Assembly (NCBI GenBank): GCA_006226375.1
Contig: SBHC01000028.1
Span: forward strand, 1-64,000
Reading direction: 5' to 3'
DNA from: Deltaproteobacteria bacterium
Lineage (GTDB): Bacteria > Myxococcota_C > UBA6777
Length of the DNA: 64,000 nucleotides
Shown here in pieces: positions 1 through 8,067 of the stretch. The translations under genes and the position numbers were made by a program. Within the stretch, counting starts at the first letter, position 1. Every line of letters begins with the position of its first letter. The notes beneath the pieces are model-generated. The model was not told the DNA's origin, searched no databases, and saw only the letters and a list, made by a program, of their open reading frames with translations.

Positions 1-14
1 TGAATGATCATTCA
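1..14. promoter_or_regulatory. Perfect 14-bp palindrome, candidate FadR-like operator
   Basis: TGAATGATCATTCA is its own reverse complement and begins at the first base of the window, 41 bases before the acyl-CoA dehydrogenase ATG. Its TGAATGA and TCATTCA halves equal the half-sites of the Bacillus TetR-type FadR (YsiA) box, TGAATGAMTANTCATTCA, but without the 4-base centre. A fatty-acid-responsive repressor site is therefore an inference from half-site identity and position. No regulator gene is visible, and the site may continue to the left. Confidence 0.5.
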
Positions 15-55
15 CTGTGTCCAAGCCACTGCAATCAGACGAGGAGGAAGGAAGA

Positions 56-1894
56 ATGTCACTCTTCAAAATGGACCGACGTGACCTTGATTTTGTGTTG
101 TTTGAGCAATTTAACTTGGGTGAGTTTGACAAGGAATTCACCAAGTATGCCGATATGGGCCAGGAAGAGTACCAAGCGATCTTGGACGCAGCCATCCAAT
201 TGGCGCAAGAAGAGTTGGCCCCAAAACGCGCAGCAGCCGACGAGTCGGGATGCAAGCTGATTGATGGTGAAGTCCACGTTCCTTCCCACTACAAAGACTT
301 GTACGACAAGTTCCAAGAAGGCGGTTGGGTTGCCCCCAATCGTTCCCAAGAGCACGGCGGAATGGGGCTTCCGCTTCCGTTGGCGATGACTCTCACCGAG
401 ATCTTCATCGCAGGTGATAGCTCCTTTATGTTCTATCCGGGCCTAACCTCAGCCGCAACCCACGCGATTGAGGCCTTCGCTGAGAAAGAGCTGGCAGACC
501 TCGTTCTTCCGAAGATGTGTGGCGGTGACTGGACAGGTACCATGTGCCTGACAGAGCCACAGTGTGGAACCGCTTTGGGTGGCATCAAAACAACGGCTGA
601 GCCCACTGCCAACCCCAAAGAGTACAAGATTACCGGGAACAAGATCTTTATCTCCGCCGGTGATCACACCCTGCGCGAGAACATCATCCACCTCGTGTTG
701 GCTCGCGTCCCTGGAGACCCTGAAACCACTCGTGGCATCAGCTTGTTCCTGGTACCCAAGTATCGATTTGATGCAACGGGCGCTATCACCGGCCCCAACG
801 ACGTAAAGACCACCGCCATCGAGCACAAGATGGGCATCAACGGTTCGGCCACCTGCTCCCTCGCCTTTGGTGATGAAGGGGAATGCATTGGCTACATGGT
901 GGGCGATCGATGCAAAGGCCTCAAGGCCATGTTCTACATGATGAACGACGCTCGTATCGCCTGCGGCATCCAAGGTTCAGCTATCGCCAACCTCGCGTAC
1001 TTGCTGGCACTCGACTACGCCAAAGAGCGCAAGCAGGGTCCCGATATGACCCGCAAAGACGCTGAGACTGCAGAGTGGGTTACCATTCTCAAGCACCCGG
1101 ATGTGCGACGGAACCTGATGTTCGCGAAAGCCTACTCCGAAGGGATTCGCTCCCTCTTGGCGCACGCTTCTTTCTGTGCGGACTACTCGGAAAACCACCC
1201 CGACGAAGAAGTCCGTGAAAAGAACAAAGACCTCCTCGATTTGTTAACTCCCATTTGCAAAGCCTACTCCTCGGACAAGGCCTTCAAAGTCACAGAGTTG
1301 GCCATTCAGATCCACGGTGGCTACGGCTTCATCAAGGAATATGGCGTGGAGCAATTGATGCGTGACGTCAAGATTGCTTCCATCTACGAAGGCACCAACG
1401 GCGTCCAAGCCCTTGACCTCCTTGGCCGAAAGATGCGGATGAAACAAGGCGGATTGTTCCTTCGATGGATCCAGGAATCCAACGAATTCCTCCAGAACAT
1501 GATGGGCAACGAGAAAGTGGCTGAGCTGGCTCAAGTTGTTGACAAGGCCAAAAACAAGCTGTTTGAAGTGGGCTTTAGCTTCCAAGAACGCGGCAAAAAG
1601 GACCCCCACCTCTCCTTGTTGGGCGCCACACCGTTCCTTGAAATGTTTGGCCACGTGGAAGTTGCTCGCCTCTTTGTGGAGCAAGCCTCCCTCGCCCATG
1701 AAAAGCTTGACGCCCTCGCAAGCCAATCGGGACAAGCTGCTGACGAACTCGTCAACACCAGCGACGAAGCGCGGTTCTACTTCAACAAGGTCCAGACCGC
1801 GACCTTCTTCATAAACAACATCCTCCCCGAAGCCTTCTCCCTGGCTCGTCAAATCCTCAACGAAGACCGCTCCGCCCTCGACATCAAATTCTAA
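56..1894 (+). CDS. Acyl-CoA dehydrogenase, long FadE5/DmdC-like type
   Basis: This 612-aa FAD-dependent dehydrogenase would introduce the alpha-beta double bond into an acyl-CoA, the first step of beta-oxidation, in the cytoplasm. It has the usual N-terminal helical, middle beta (MCLTEPQCGT flavin-contact region) and C-terminal helical domains, with IYEGTNGVQ carrying the catalytic Glu. A further C-terminal region of about 120 residues is typical of the roughly 600-aa FadE5/DmdC-like subgroup and absent from 380-aa short forms. A GTG at 17 is in frame, but ATG 56 is preferred because AGGAGGAAGG lies 5 to 14 bases before it. A FadR-like palindrome sits just upstream. The exact substrate cannot be read from sequence. 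Confidence 0.9.
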   Translation: MSLFKMDRRDLDFVLFEQFNLGEFDKEFTKYADMGQEEYQAILDAAIQLAQEELAPKRAAADESGCKLIDGEVHVPSHYKDLYDKFQEGGWVAPNRSQEHGGMGLPLPLAMTLTEIFIAGDSSFMFYPGLTSAATHAIEAFAEKELADLVLPKMCGGDWTGTMCLTEPQCGTALGGIKTTAEPTANPKEYKITGNKIFISAGDHTLRENIIHLVLARVPGDPETTRGISLFLVPKYRFDATGAITGPNDVKTTAIEHKMGINGSATCSLAFGDEGECIGYMVGDRCKGLKAMFYMMNDARIACGIQGSAIANLAYLLALDYAKERKQGPDMTRKDAETAEWVTILKHPDVRRNLMFAKAYSEGIRSLLAHASFCADYSENHPDEEVREKNKDLLDLLTPICKAYSSDKAFKVTELAIQIHGGYGFIKEYGVEQLMRDVKIASIYEGTNGVQALDLLGRKMRMKQGGLFLRWIQESNEFLQNMMGNEKVAELAQVVDKAKNKLFEVGFSFQERGKKDPHLSLLGATPFLEMFGHVEVARLFVEQASLAHEKLDALASQSGQAADELVNTSDEARFYFNKVQTATFFINNILPEAFSLARQILNEDRSALDIKF

Positions 1895-1998
1895 CTTCCC
1901 CAAGACTCCCCCTTTCCTTTTCCTGACTTTTCCGTAACAATGCATCTACCGAAAGGTTGTCTTTGAAGGACTTGCATTGACTTGGGGAGGTTTGTGAA

Positions 1999-2658
1999 AT
2001 GAAAGTGTTTCTGCGATTTCTCGCGTGCTCATTGATGCTGGGTACCTTGTTCGCTGTGGCTTGCTCCAACAACACGGATTCAGGTCTGGCTGACGCGGGC
2101 ATGGTGGTCTTGCCTGACCTAAACACTGCCGAGGGCGAAGTGGACAAGCCTTTCCCCTGTGGCAATGGAACCTGCCCCAACTCCAACTACCAGTGCTGCC
2201 AAGACAACAAAGACGCTCCACCCGAATGCTGCCTCAAAGGCTACAACGCCTGCTACAAAGACGGCGGCGGTATTTCAGGCTGGCCTGTCTACAACGGCTG
2301 CAACCCACAACGTTGCAAAGACCCAAAGCCCAAGCACTGCAAAGCTGGTACACGCGGCACCTGCTGCAGAAGCAACGAAAAATGCGGGGAACTCTTTGGG
2401 TACGCCTTCTGCGTGGACGAAGCCTGCCCCGAAAAGAACAAATGCAACGGCGGCAAGTTGTGCTGCACCAAGCCAGGCATCTGCGCCAAGTTTAAGAACG
2501 TAGAATACTGCGACGAAGATTGCGCAGCCCAAGGCAAAGAAAAGTGCGAGATTCAGGGCAGCTACTACGGTGATCAAAAACTGCATGTCTGTTGCCCAAC
2601 AGGCCAATGCAGAATCCACCCCGACGGCTGGCCGTACTGCCTCAACGACCTCTTCTAA
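1999..2658 (+). CDS. Cys-rich predicted lipoprotein
   Basis: A 219-aa predicted lipoprotein with a hydrophobic signal peptide ending FAVAC-S, where the Cys would be lipidated. The mature part is very rich in paired cysteines (CCQ, ECCL, TCC, LCC, VCC) separated by Lys/Asn/Gly-rich loops, suggesting a disulfide-bonded secreted domain. I do not recognise a named family. A GGGGAGG ribosome binding site precedes the ATG. It stands alone between the dehydrogenase and the convergent moxR-like gene. The function is unknown; a surface or periplasmic role is inferred only from the lipobox. Confidence 0.75.
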   Translation: MKVFLRFLACSLMLGTLFAVACSNNTDSGLADAGMVVLPDLNTAEGEVDKPFPCGNGTCPNSNYQCCQDNKDAPPECCLKGYNACYKDGGGISGWPVYNGCNPQRCKDPKPKHCKAGTRGTCCRSNEKCGELFGYAFCVDEACPEKNKCNGGKLCCTKPGICAKFKNVEYCDEDCAAQGKEKCEIQGSYYGDQKLHVCCPTGQCRIHPDGWPYCLNDLF

Positions 2659-2694
2659 GTCCCTACTCTTCTCTTCCCCATCCAAACGTAAAGA

Positions 2695-3711
2695 CTAAGG
2701 TGCAGGGACTGCCGCGAGAAGCCGCTGGATGAGTGTATCAGCCGTTAGACCATCGGCTTCGGCCCGATACGACAATGTGATCCGATGACGCAAGATGTCG
2801 AGAGCCACCGACTTGATATCGTCCGGGATAACATAACAGCGATGCTCCAGAAGAGCCTGAGCACGCGCTGCAAGATTCAGTGAAAGTGTTGCGCGAGGTG
2901 AGACGCCAAAATCAATGTACGACTGGACTTGTCGTAGATTGTCGGACGATGTCATCGACGTTTGAGGTCGAGTGGCCCGAATGATATCAACGATGTAATC
3001 CTTGATAGGATCAGCCACATACATTTGCCTCAACAGATTTTGGGCGGCTTGGATTTGCTCCGCTGTAAAGACAGCCTGGGGCGGATTGGGGTTGGCTTCA
3101 ATCATCCGGTCCATGATCATTCTCTCTTCCTCCCTGGAGGGATAATCGAGATTGATCTTGAGCATAAACCGGTCAACCTGCGCTTCAGGCAGAACGTAGG
3201 TACCTTCCTGATCCACGGGGTTTTGGGTCGCCATCACCCAAAAAGGACGGGGCAACGAGTAGGTCGTATCTCCCAGAGTGACCTGCTTCTCTTGCATCGC
3301 TTCCAACAGCGCCGACTGAACCTTCGCAGGAGCCCGGTTAATCTCGTCAGCCAAAACGATGTTGGCGAACACTGGCCCGGTTTTGGGGTAGAAGGTTTGG
3401 TCTTTCGGGTGATAGATTTGCGTCCCAATCAGGTCCGCGGGGAGCAGGTCAGGCGTAAATTGAATCCTGGAAAAATCCAACGAAAGGGTTTGAGCGAGAG
3501 TCTGAACGGTGAGAGTTTTCGCCAAACCAGGCATTCCTTCGAGCAGCACATGACCCTTGGCGAGGAGTGCAATCAACATTTTGCGAACAAGGTCATGTTG
3601 ACCCACAATGACTTGCCCAACCGCTTGACGCAAACGGTCAAAGGCGTGGGCGTAGCCATCCACATGTTCTTGGATTTGCTGGTACGCTGGTGGGGGAGCT
3701 AAGGAAGTCAT
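2695..3711 (-). CDS. MoxR-family AAA+ ATPase
   Basis: A 338-aa AAA+ ATPase of the MoxR class. Walker A reads GMPGLAKT and Walker B IVLADEINRA, followed by the sensor stretch MATQNPVDQEGTYVLPEAQVDRF and a C-terminal lid helical domain. MoxR proteins act as chaperone-like ATPases that help insert metals or activate partner complexes, usually beside VWA-domain and DUF58 genes. No such partner is present here, so the client is unknown. The frame is open to 3786, but ATG 3711 is chosen because the GAGGGATGGA stretch directly precedes it and the upstream residues do not resemble the family. Confidence 0.88.
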   Translation of the reverse strand: MTSLAPPPAYQQIQEHVDGYAHAFDRLRQAVGQVIVGQHDLVRKMLIALLAKGHVLLEGMPGLAKTLTVQTLAQTLSLDFSRIQFTPDLLPADLIGTQIYHPKDQTFYPKTGPVFANIVLADEINRAPAKVQSALLEAMQEKQVTLGDTTYSLPRPFWVMATQNPVDQEGTYVLPEAQVDRFMLKINLDYPSREEERMIMDRMIEANPNPPQAVFTAEQIQAAQNLLRQMYVADPIKDYIVDIIRATRPQTSMTSSDNLRQVQSYIDFGVSPRATLSLNLAARAQALLEHRCYVIPDDIKSVALDILRHRITLSYRAEADGLTADTLIQRLLAAVPAP

Positions 3712-3933
3712 TCCATCCCTCGGTCTTTCGAAGCAAAAATGCCTGATTGAATGAAAACTTCTGAGGTGGCATTTATACCCTCCCAAAGAGGCCTATGTCC
3801 AGGATGATCAGGTGAGTCACTTCGATGGGGTGTACAACACCGTCCGATGGCTTTATGCTACATACGACAATGCAACCACTTGTTCTTGTATGTATGTTAC
3901 GAATGGTATTGTTGGGTTGGATAGGAGTTTGTT

Positions 3934-4470
3934 GTGCGTACTACAGCTCAAATGTTTCTCTTAAGCCTTGTTGTGTTAAGTGCAGCGTTCTTGCTGGATT
4001 GCAGCGGACCAATCTGCAACTCCAGCGCAGACTGTTTGTATTACCTCACCTGTCGAAATGGACAGTGTGTGGCCAAAGATTGTGATGTGGGAACACGCGC
4101 CTGCGATGGTTTTACCTGCACCGACCTCCAGACTGATAATTTTAACTGCGGTCAATGTGGGATAATCTGCAACAACGGGCTTCAATGTGTTCGTGGTGAG
4201 TGCAAGTCATTTTGCCCGGATGGAAGAGCGGTCTGTGGTGACACCTGCCCCGACATCAAGACCGACAACCAACATTGCGGACAATGCTTTAACTCTTGCT
4301 CCTCGACGCAAACCTGTATCGAAGGAAAGTGCCAATGCTTCTCCAACCTTGAGCAATGTGGTCGAGAGTGCGTGGATACCTTCAGCAATCAGTTCCATTG
4401 CGGAGTCTGTTTCAAGACTTGTTCGTCCACACAGAGATGCTCACAGGGTGTTTGCATAGCAAGAGAGTAA
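3934..4470 (+). CDS. Stig1-like Cys-rich secreted protein, probable lipoprotein
   Basis: A 178-aa protein with an N-terminal hydrophobic signal ending LLDC. The Asp before the Cys is unusual for a lipobox, so lipidation is uncertain. The mature part repeats the pattern D-x2-NCGQCG-x2-C-x5-C-x2-G-C about three times (for example TDNFNCGQCG, TDNQHCGQC, SNQFHCGVC). That pattern is typical of Stig1-type repeats that are expanded in Myxococcota secreted proteins. The GTG start at 3934 is supported by AGGAG six bases upstream; the internal ATG at 3952 has none. Its role is unknown; an extracellular or surface location is likely. Confidence 0.75.
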   Translation: MRTTAQMFLLSLVVLSAAFLLDCSGPICNSSADCLYYLTCRNGQCVAKDCDVGTRACDGFTCTDLQTDNFNCGQCGIICNNGLQCVRGECKSFCPDGRAVCGDTCPDIKTDNQHCGQCFNSCSSTQTCIEGKCQCFSNLEQCGRECVDTFSNQFHCGVCFKTCSSTQRCSQGVCIARE

Positions 4471-4505
4471 AAGGGCTGCTTGTTGGGGGAGAGGTCAGAA
4501 GGTTC

Positions 4506-5162
4506 TTAGGGGTGAGCTGTGTTGACTTCACCTTTTTTCGCGTGGCAAGAGAAGCAATCCAGCTGGTCGTTTTGTACAAGAATTCGCATCGCTGGTGTGA
4601 CTTGCTCTTCCATAAACTTCACCATGGCTGCCGTTTTGGGGTTGCAGTCATTTTGAGTCGGCATGTTGTTGGGGTCGAGGGGAAAGAGCGTGCTGGGCTT
4701 CGCAAAGTCCGGGTTTTCAGGTTTGTCCGTTTGACCATGGCAAGTTCCACAGTGGAAGTTTGCCATGTTGTCGAACCGCTCGCTGAATCGACGGAACATC
4801 AGCCACATTTGGGGGTGTACGTCACGTTTCATGTGATCCGTGCGTTCTTTTCGATCCATTTCTTTCCAAGTTTTCGCGGGCTTCCACCAAAGACCTCCGG
4901 AGTCCCCATTTCGTTTGTTCTGAAAAGAATCTTTGTCCGTTTTTGTGGGAGAAAACTTAACACCGCTGGGGGAAGGGGTACATTTTGGATTCGATGTTGA
5001 TGGAGTTGGGTTGGTAGAAGGCGACCCAGAAGACGCTGCGGCCTTCGAGGAGTCCAGGTCAGGCGGCTGGCTGCAACCCACCAGGACAAAGCTGCCCATT
5101 GCGACCCAACACACCGTTGAGAAAAGGAAAACGGCTCTCTTTTTCATTAATTTCGCGCCCAT
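4506..5162 (-). CDS. Di-heme c-type cytochrome lipoprotein
   Basis: A predicted lipoprotein of 218 residues with lipobox LVGC-S, a Ser/Pro/Thr-rich linker of about 35 residues and two CxxCH heme c attachment motifs, CGTCH and, near the C-terminus, CFSCH. It would carry two covalently bound hemes on the periplasmic side of a membrane. A Met-rich stretch (HPQMWLMFRRF, NMANFH) may supply axial ligands. The ATG at 5162 has GAGG about eight bases upstream; GTG 5168 and ATG 5147 are alternatives. A promoter with 17-base spacing lies just upstream. No electron-transfer partner gene is adjacent. The heme call is strong; the role is unknown. Confidence 0.8.
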   Translation of the reverse strand: MGAKLMKKRAVFLFSTVCWVAMGSFVLVGCSQPPDLDSSKAAASSGSPSTNPTPSTSNPKCTPSPSGVKFSPTKTDKDSFQNKRNGDSGGLWWKPAKTWKEMDRKERTDHMKRDVHPQMWLMFRRFSERFDNMANFHCGTCHGQTDKPENPDFAKPSTLFPLDPNNMPTQNDCNPKTAAMVKFMEEQVTPAMRILVQNDQLDCFSCHAKKGEVNTAHP

Positions 5163-5217
5163 GTCCACGACCTCACTTCAAAAGGATTTCTCTACATACG
5201 TACGATACAATCTTTTG

Positions 5218-5246
5218 AGTATAGGAACATTGGACCCTGTCTGCAA
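5218..5246 (-). promoter_or_regulatory. Sigma70-like promoter of the di-heme lipoprotein gene
   Basis: Read on the minus strand this is TTGCAG, 17 bases, then TATACT. Predicted transcription starts about 50 bases before the coding start. Confidence 0.5.
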
Positions 5247-5310
5247 GGTCAATTTGAACAACGACTTACAGGAAGGCTTTCTGGAAAAAGGGAGGTGAGG
5301 GATAGGGAAA

Positions 5311-6600
5311 CTAGATCAATGTACCCAAGACGGTGCCGTCTTCTTGACGAGATTCGAGCCGCACAGGGGTAATGAGGTTGTGCAAAGGTCGGGGAGCTAA
5401 AGTCTTGACTTTGATGTAGTTCGACGTCAGACCTTGCCACCAAATGCCTTCAGGAGTCTCTTCCAGCTGTTGTTCCCAAAGAACATCCAAGGTTTCACCC
5501 AGATGCTTTTCATCAAAGGAGATGCGACCTTGGGTGGCCAACACATGCATGGCGGCGCTTCGTTCGGACTTCTTGTTGCCATCCACTTGGTTTGGCATCG
5601 TGGCAGCAGCGGTTCCAGGTCGAGGCGAATACCGGAAAATATGGAGGTGACAGAAATCCATTTCTTCGGTGAAAGCGAGACTTTCCTGAAAGTCCTCGTC
5701 GGTCTCGCCAGGAAAACCTACGATGATATCGGAGCTAATCCCCACGGAGGGCATGACAGCCCGAGCCTGATTCACGAGGTCACGGAACGCTTCCACTCGC
5801 GTACGTCGGGCCATTCGCTTCAAGGTACGATCACAGCCAGCTTGCAGAGGCATGTGCAGATGCTGACAAAGTCGAGGGTTGTGCCATAGATCAAAGAAGC
5901 CTTCAGGGATGTCCCAAGGCTCCAAGGATGACAACCGAATGCGAGGAAAATCGGTCTGGTCGAGGAACGCCTGAACAAGACCCCGTACGTCGATGTCTTC
6001 TTGGAGATCTTTGCCGTACGAGCCAAGATGAACTCCGCTCAGAACCACTTCCTGGTAGCCCGCCTGGTACAAGGCGTTCACTTCTTCCAGCAGCTCGCCC
6101 AGAGGACGGCTCCGACCCTGGCCTCTTGCAATGGTCGTCACACAAAAGGTGCAGCGATTGTCGCAGCCATCCTGGGCTTTGACAAAGGCTCGTGTCCGCC
6201 GCAGCTCTCCAGGGTTCAATTCGCGGGCCAGGGGCTCTTGATCCATCCATTCTTCATCGGAGATGCCCAACAAGTCGGGCACAAGACGGTCTTTGTGTGC
6301 GTTCCCAACCACCCTGACAACCCCAGGCATGGCTTCCACCTTGGGTCGTTCAATCTCGCTGTAACATCCGGTGACGATGATCTGCGCGTCTGGCGATTTC
6401 TTGTGAGCCCAACGAATCATTTGACGCGACTTTTTACCCGCTTCGTTGGTGACTGCGCAGGTGTTGATCACAAACAAATTGGCTTGTTCTGGGTCGCGAA
6501 CAATCTCGTGGCCCAAGCGGGTGAAGGCCCGGCCCATCATCTCTATTTCACTTTCGTTTAATCGGCACCCCAGGGTGTCCAGGTACACACGCAAATCCAT
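5311..6600 (-). CDS. mtaB: tRNA t6A37 methylthiotransferase MtaB
   Basis: A 429-aa radical-SAM methylthiotransferase that converts t6A37 to ms2t6A in ANN-decoding tRNAs. The N-terminal UPF0004 domain opens with YLDTLGCRLNESE and holds the Cys ligands of the auxiliary cluster (C in LGCRLN, NTCAVT, TGCYSE). The radical-SAM core has CDNRCTFC (CxxxCxxC), followed by the LSGVHLGSYG and IIVGFPGETDEDF motifs typical of MtaB, and a short TRAM-like C-terminal domain. ATG 6600 is preceded by AAAGGGATTC; the upstream 39 in-frame residues are not family-like. It is divergent from the parvulin-like gene. Confidence 0.92.
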   Translation of the reverse strand: MDLRVYLDTLGCRLNESEIEMMGRAFTRLGHEIVRDPEQANLFVINTCAVTNEAGKKSRQMIRWAHKKSPDAQIIVTGCYSEIERPKVEAMPGVVRVVGNAHKDRLVPDLLGISDEEWMDQEPLARELNPGELRRTRAFVKAQDGCDNRCTFCVTTIARGQGRSRPLGELLEEVNALYQAGYQEVVLSGVHLGSYGKDLQEDIDVRGLVQAFLDQTDFPRIRLSSLEPWDIPEGFFDLWHNPRLCQHLHMPLQAGCDRTLKRMARRTRVEAFRDLVNQARAVMPSVGISSDIIVGFPGETDEDFQESLAFTEEMDFCHLHIFRYSPRPGTAAATMPNQVDGNKKSERSAAMHVLATQGRISFDEKHLGETLDVLWEQQLEETPEGIWWQGLTSNYIKVKTLAPRPLHNLITPVRLESRQEDGTVLGTLI

Positions 6601-6837
6601 GATGAATCCCTTTCTGCAACGGAGGACGTCTCCCTTTTCAAGGAACCTCTTAGCCGAAAGATCCTCAAGATGCAAGACAGTCGTCAGAAAATGCCCGGCC
6701 TCAAGTCGCCTGAACAACCTATCCCAGAGACAACAACCATATTGACGAGAGAACCTTCATCTTCTACCCTGCGACCCATAGAAACACTGGCTCTGATAAG
6801 GCCTTTACCTTTTGCTTGTAGATGGGAGTTGCCCCAA

Positions 6838-8067
6838 ATGATTCGCTGGTTTGTTCCGATTGGCCTCTGCCTTGCACTGCTTTCCAGTTGTGGCTCGAAC
6901 CACTCAACCGAGAGTTCTTCGGGAGGAAAAGAGCAAAACGCAAAGTCCATTGTTGCCAGGGTTGGCTCGTCAGTCATCACCAAGCAGGAGTTTGTGAAGG
7001 AGTACACCAAGGCCGGTCAAGGACAAAGTCCTGCCCAGTTTTTGAAAAAGCTGATCAACGAAAGAAAGCTATGGTTGGCAGCCCAAGAACAAAAGCTCAA
7101 CCAGGCAAAGGTAGTGAAGCAAACCGTACGAAAGGCGATGGTTCGTCAACTTCTGAAAACAGACTTCGAGAAGTGGTATTCGCCCAACAGCGTGGACTTG
7201 CTCCAGATTCGCCACTACTACAAAGACTACTACCACAAGTACTACCGCCCCTTGATGGCGCGAGCAGCTCACTTGCTTGTCCGAAATCCAGTGCGACCTG
7301 AGCACGTGGGCAGCCTAAAGGGCATCTACAAAGCGGCCTACCCTGCTCTTGAAAGTGAAATCAAGCAAATTGCGAATGAATTCAAAGCGCTTCTTCCAAA
7401 GAAAGACCCCAAAACGCAAGCCCAGTTTCTCAAGATAGCGCGTGAGTTTGCCTCCAAGTACAACGTGCCCAATCCCCAGCTTCAAACGTGGTTTAAGGGT
7501 TTTTCCGCGGCAACAGAACAAAACAAAACGAACAAAACCAGCTTGCTCAATGCATGGAGCGAGTGGGGGAAGAAGCTGAACACGTTTGCGTTTTGTGGCT
7601 CATGTGCGAAAGTGGCGAAGCTCATGAGGTCCAACATGATGCAGTGGCATCGACTCCCCACAACGACCATTCCTGAGCCCATGCTCCAAGAAAGCCTCAC
7701 CAAGCTCAAAACGCTAGTCAATGACCCCGAAGTTCGCATCAAGGTAGAGACCTTGCCGTTTTTTCCGGCCAAGCAAGTCCCTGGCTACCCTGCGATGGTC
7801 AATGCGTTCGCCAAAGCAACCCACGAGCTGAAAGATGGTGAATACAGCAAGGAGCTTTGCACCACGAAGTTTGGTATCCACTTGATCTTCAGGACGGCGA
7901 CGCAGAAGTCCTTTGAGCGCTCCTTTGTGCAGGTTTCGCCAGAAATTCGGAGCTACTTGTTCAAGAAGAATCGGCCGAAGAAGTACAAGCAGTGGCTTCA
8001 GTTGAAGTTTCAGAAGTACAAACCGGTGGGTTATTTCAAGCGCTTGAAGGAGAAGCGTCGGAAGTAG
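6838..8067 (+). CDS. Parvulin/SurA-like peptidyl-prolyl isomerase lipoprotein
   Basis: A 409-aa predicted lipoprotein (lipobox LLSSC) of the SurA/PpiC/PrsA type. After the signal comes VARVGSSVITKQEFVKEY, the usual start of the SurA N-domain, then a long Lys-rich helical chaperone part with an RAAHLLV strand. The C-terminal stretch LKDGEYSKELCTTKFGIHLIF matches the end of a parvulin domain. It probably assists folding of secreted or outer-membrane proteins. GGGAG lies about 10 bases before ATG 6838. The last 37 bases overlap the 3' end of the convergent gene, and both proteins end in Lys/Arg-rich tails. Isomerase activity itself is not certain. Confidence 0.75.
   Translation: MIRWFVPIGLCLALLSSCGSNHSTESSSGGKEQNAKSIVARVGSSVITKQEFVKEYTKAGQGQSPAQFLKKLINERKLWLAAQEQKLNQAKVVKQTVRKAMVRQLLKTDFEKWYSPNSVDLLQIRHYYKDYYHKYYRPLMARAAHLLVRNPVRPEHVGSLKGIYKAAYPALESEIKQIANEFKALLPKKDPKTQAQFLKIAREFASKYNVPNPQLQTWFKGFSAATEQNKTNKTSLLNAWSEWGKKLNTFAFCGSCAKVAKLMRSNMMQWHRLPTTTIPEPMLQESLTKLKTLVNDPEVRIKVETLPFFPAKQVPGYPAMVNAFAKATHELKDGEYSKELCTTKFGIHLIFRTATQKSFERSFVQVSPEIRSYLFKKNRPKKYKQWLQLKFQKYKPVGYFKRLKEKRRK
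8031..8067. other. 37-bp convergent gene overlap with shared palindromic codons
   Basis: The 3' ends of the parvulin-like gene (plus) and the MopE-like gene (minus) overlap. At its core is the perfect palindrome TTCAAGCGCTTGAA (8035-8048), so both strands read the same residues FKRLK in register. One stretch therefore encodes both basic C-terminal tails. Confidence 0.8.
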
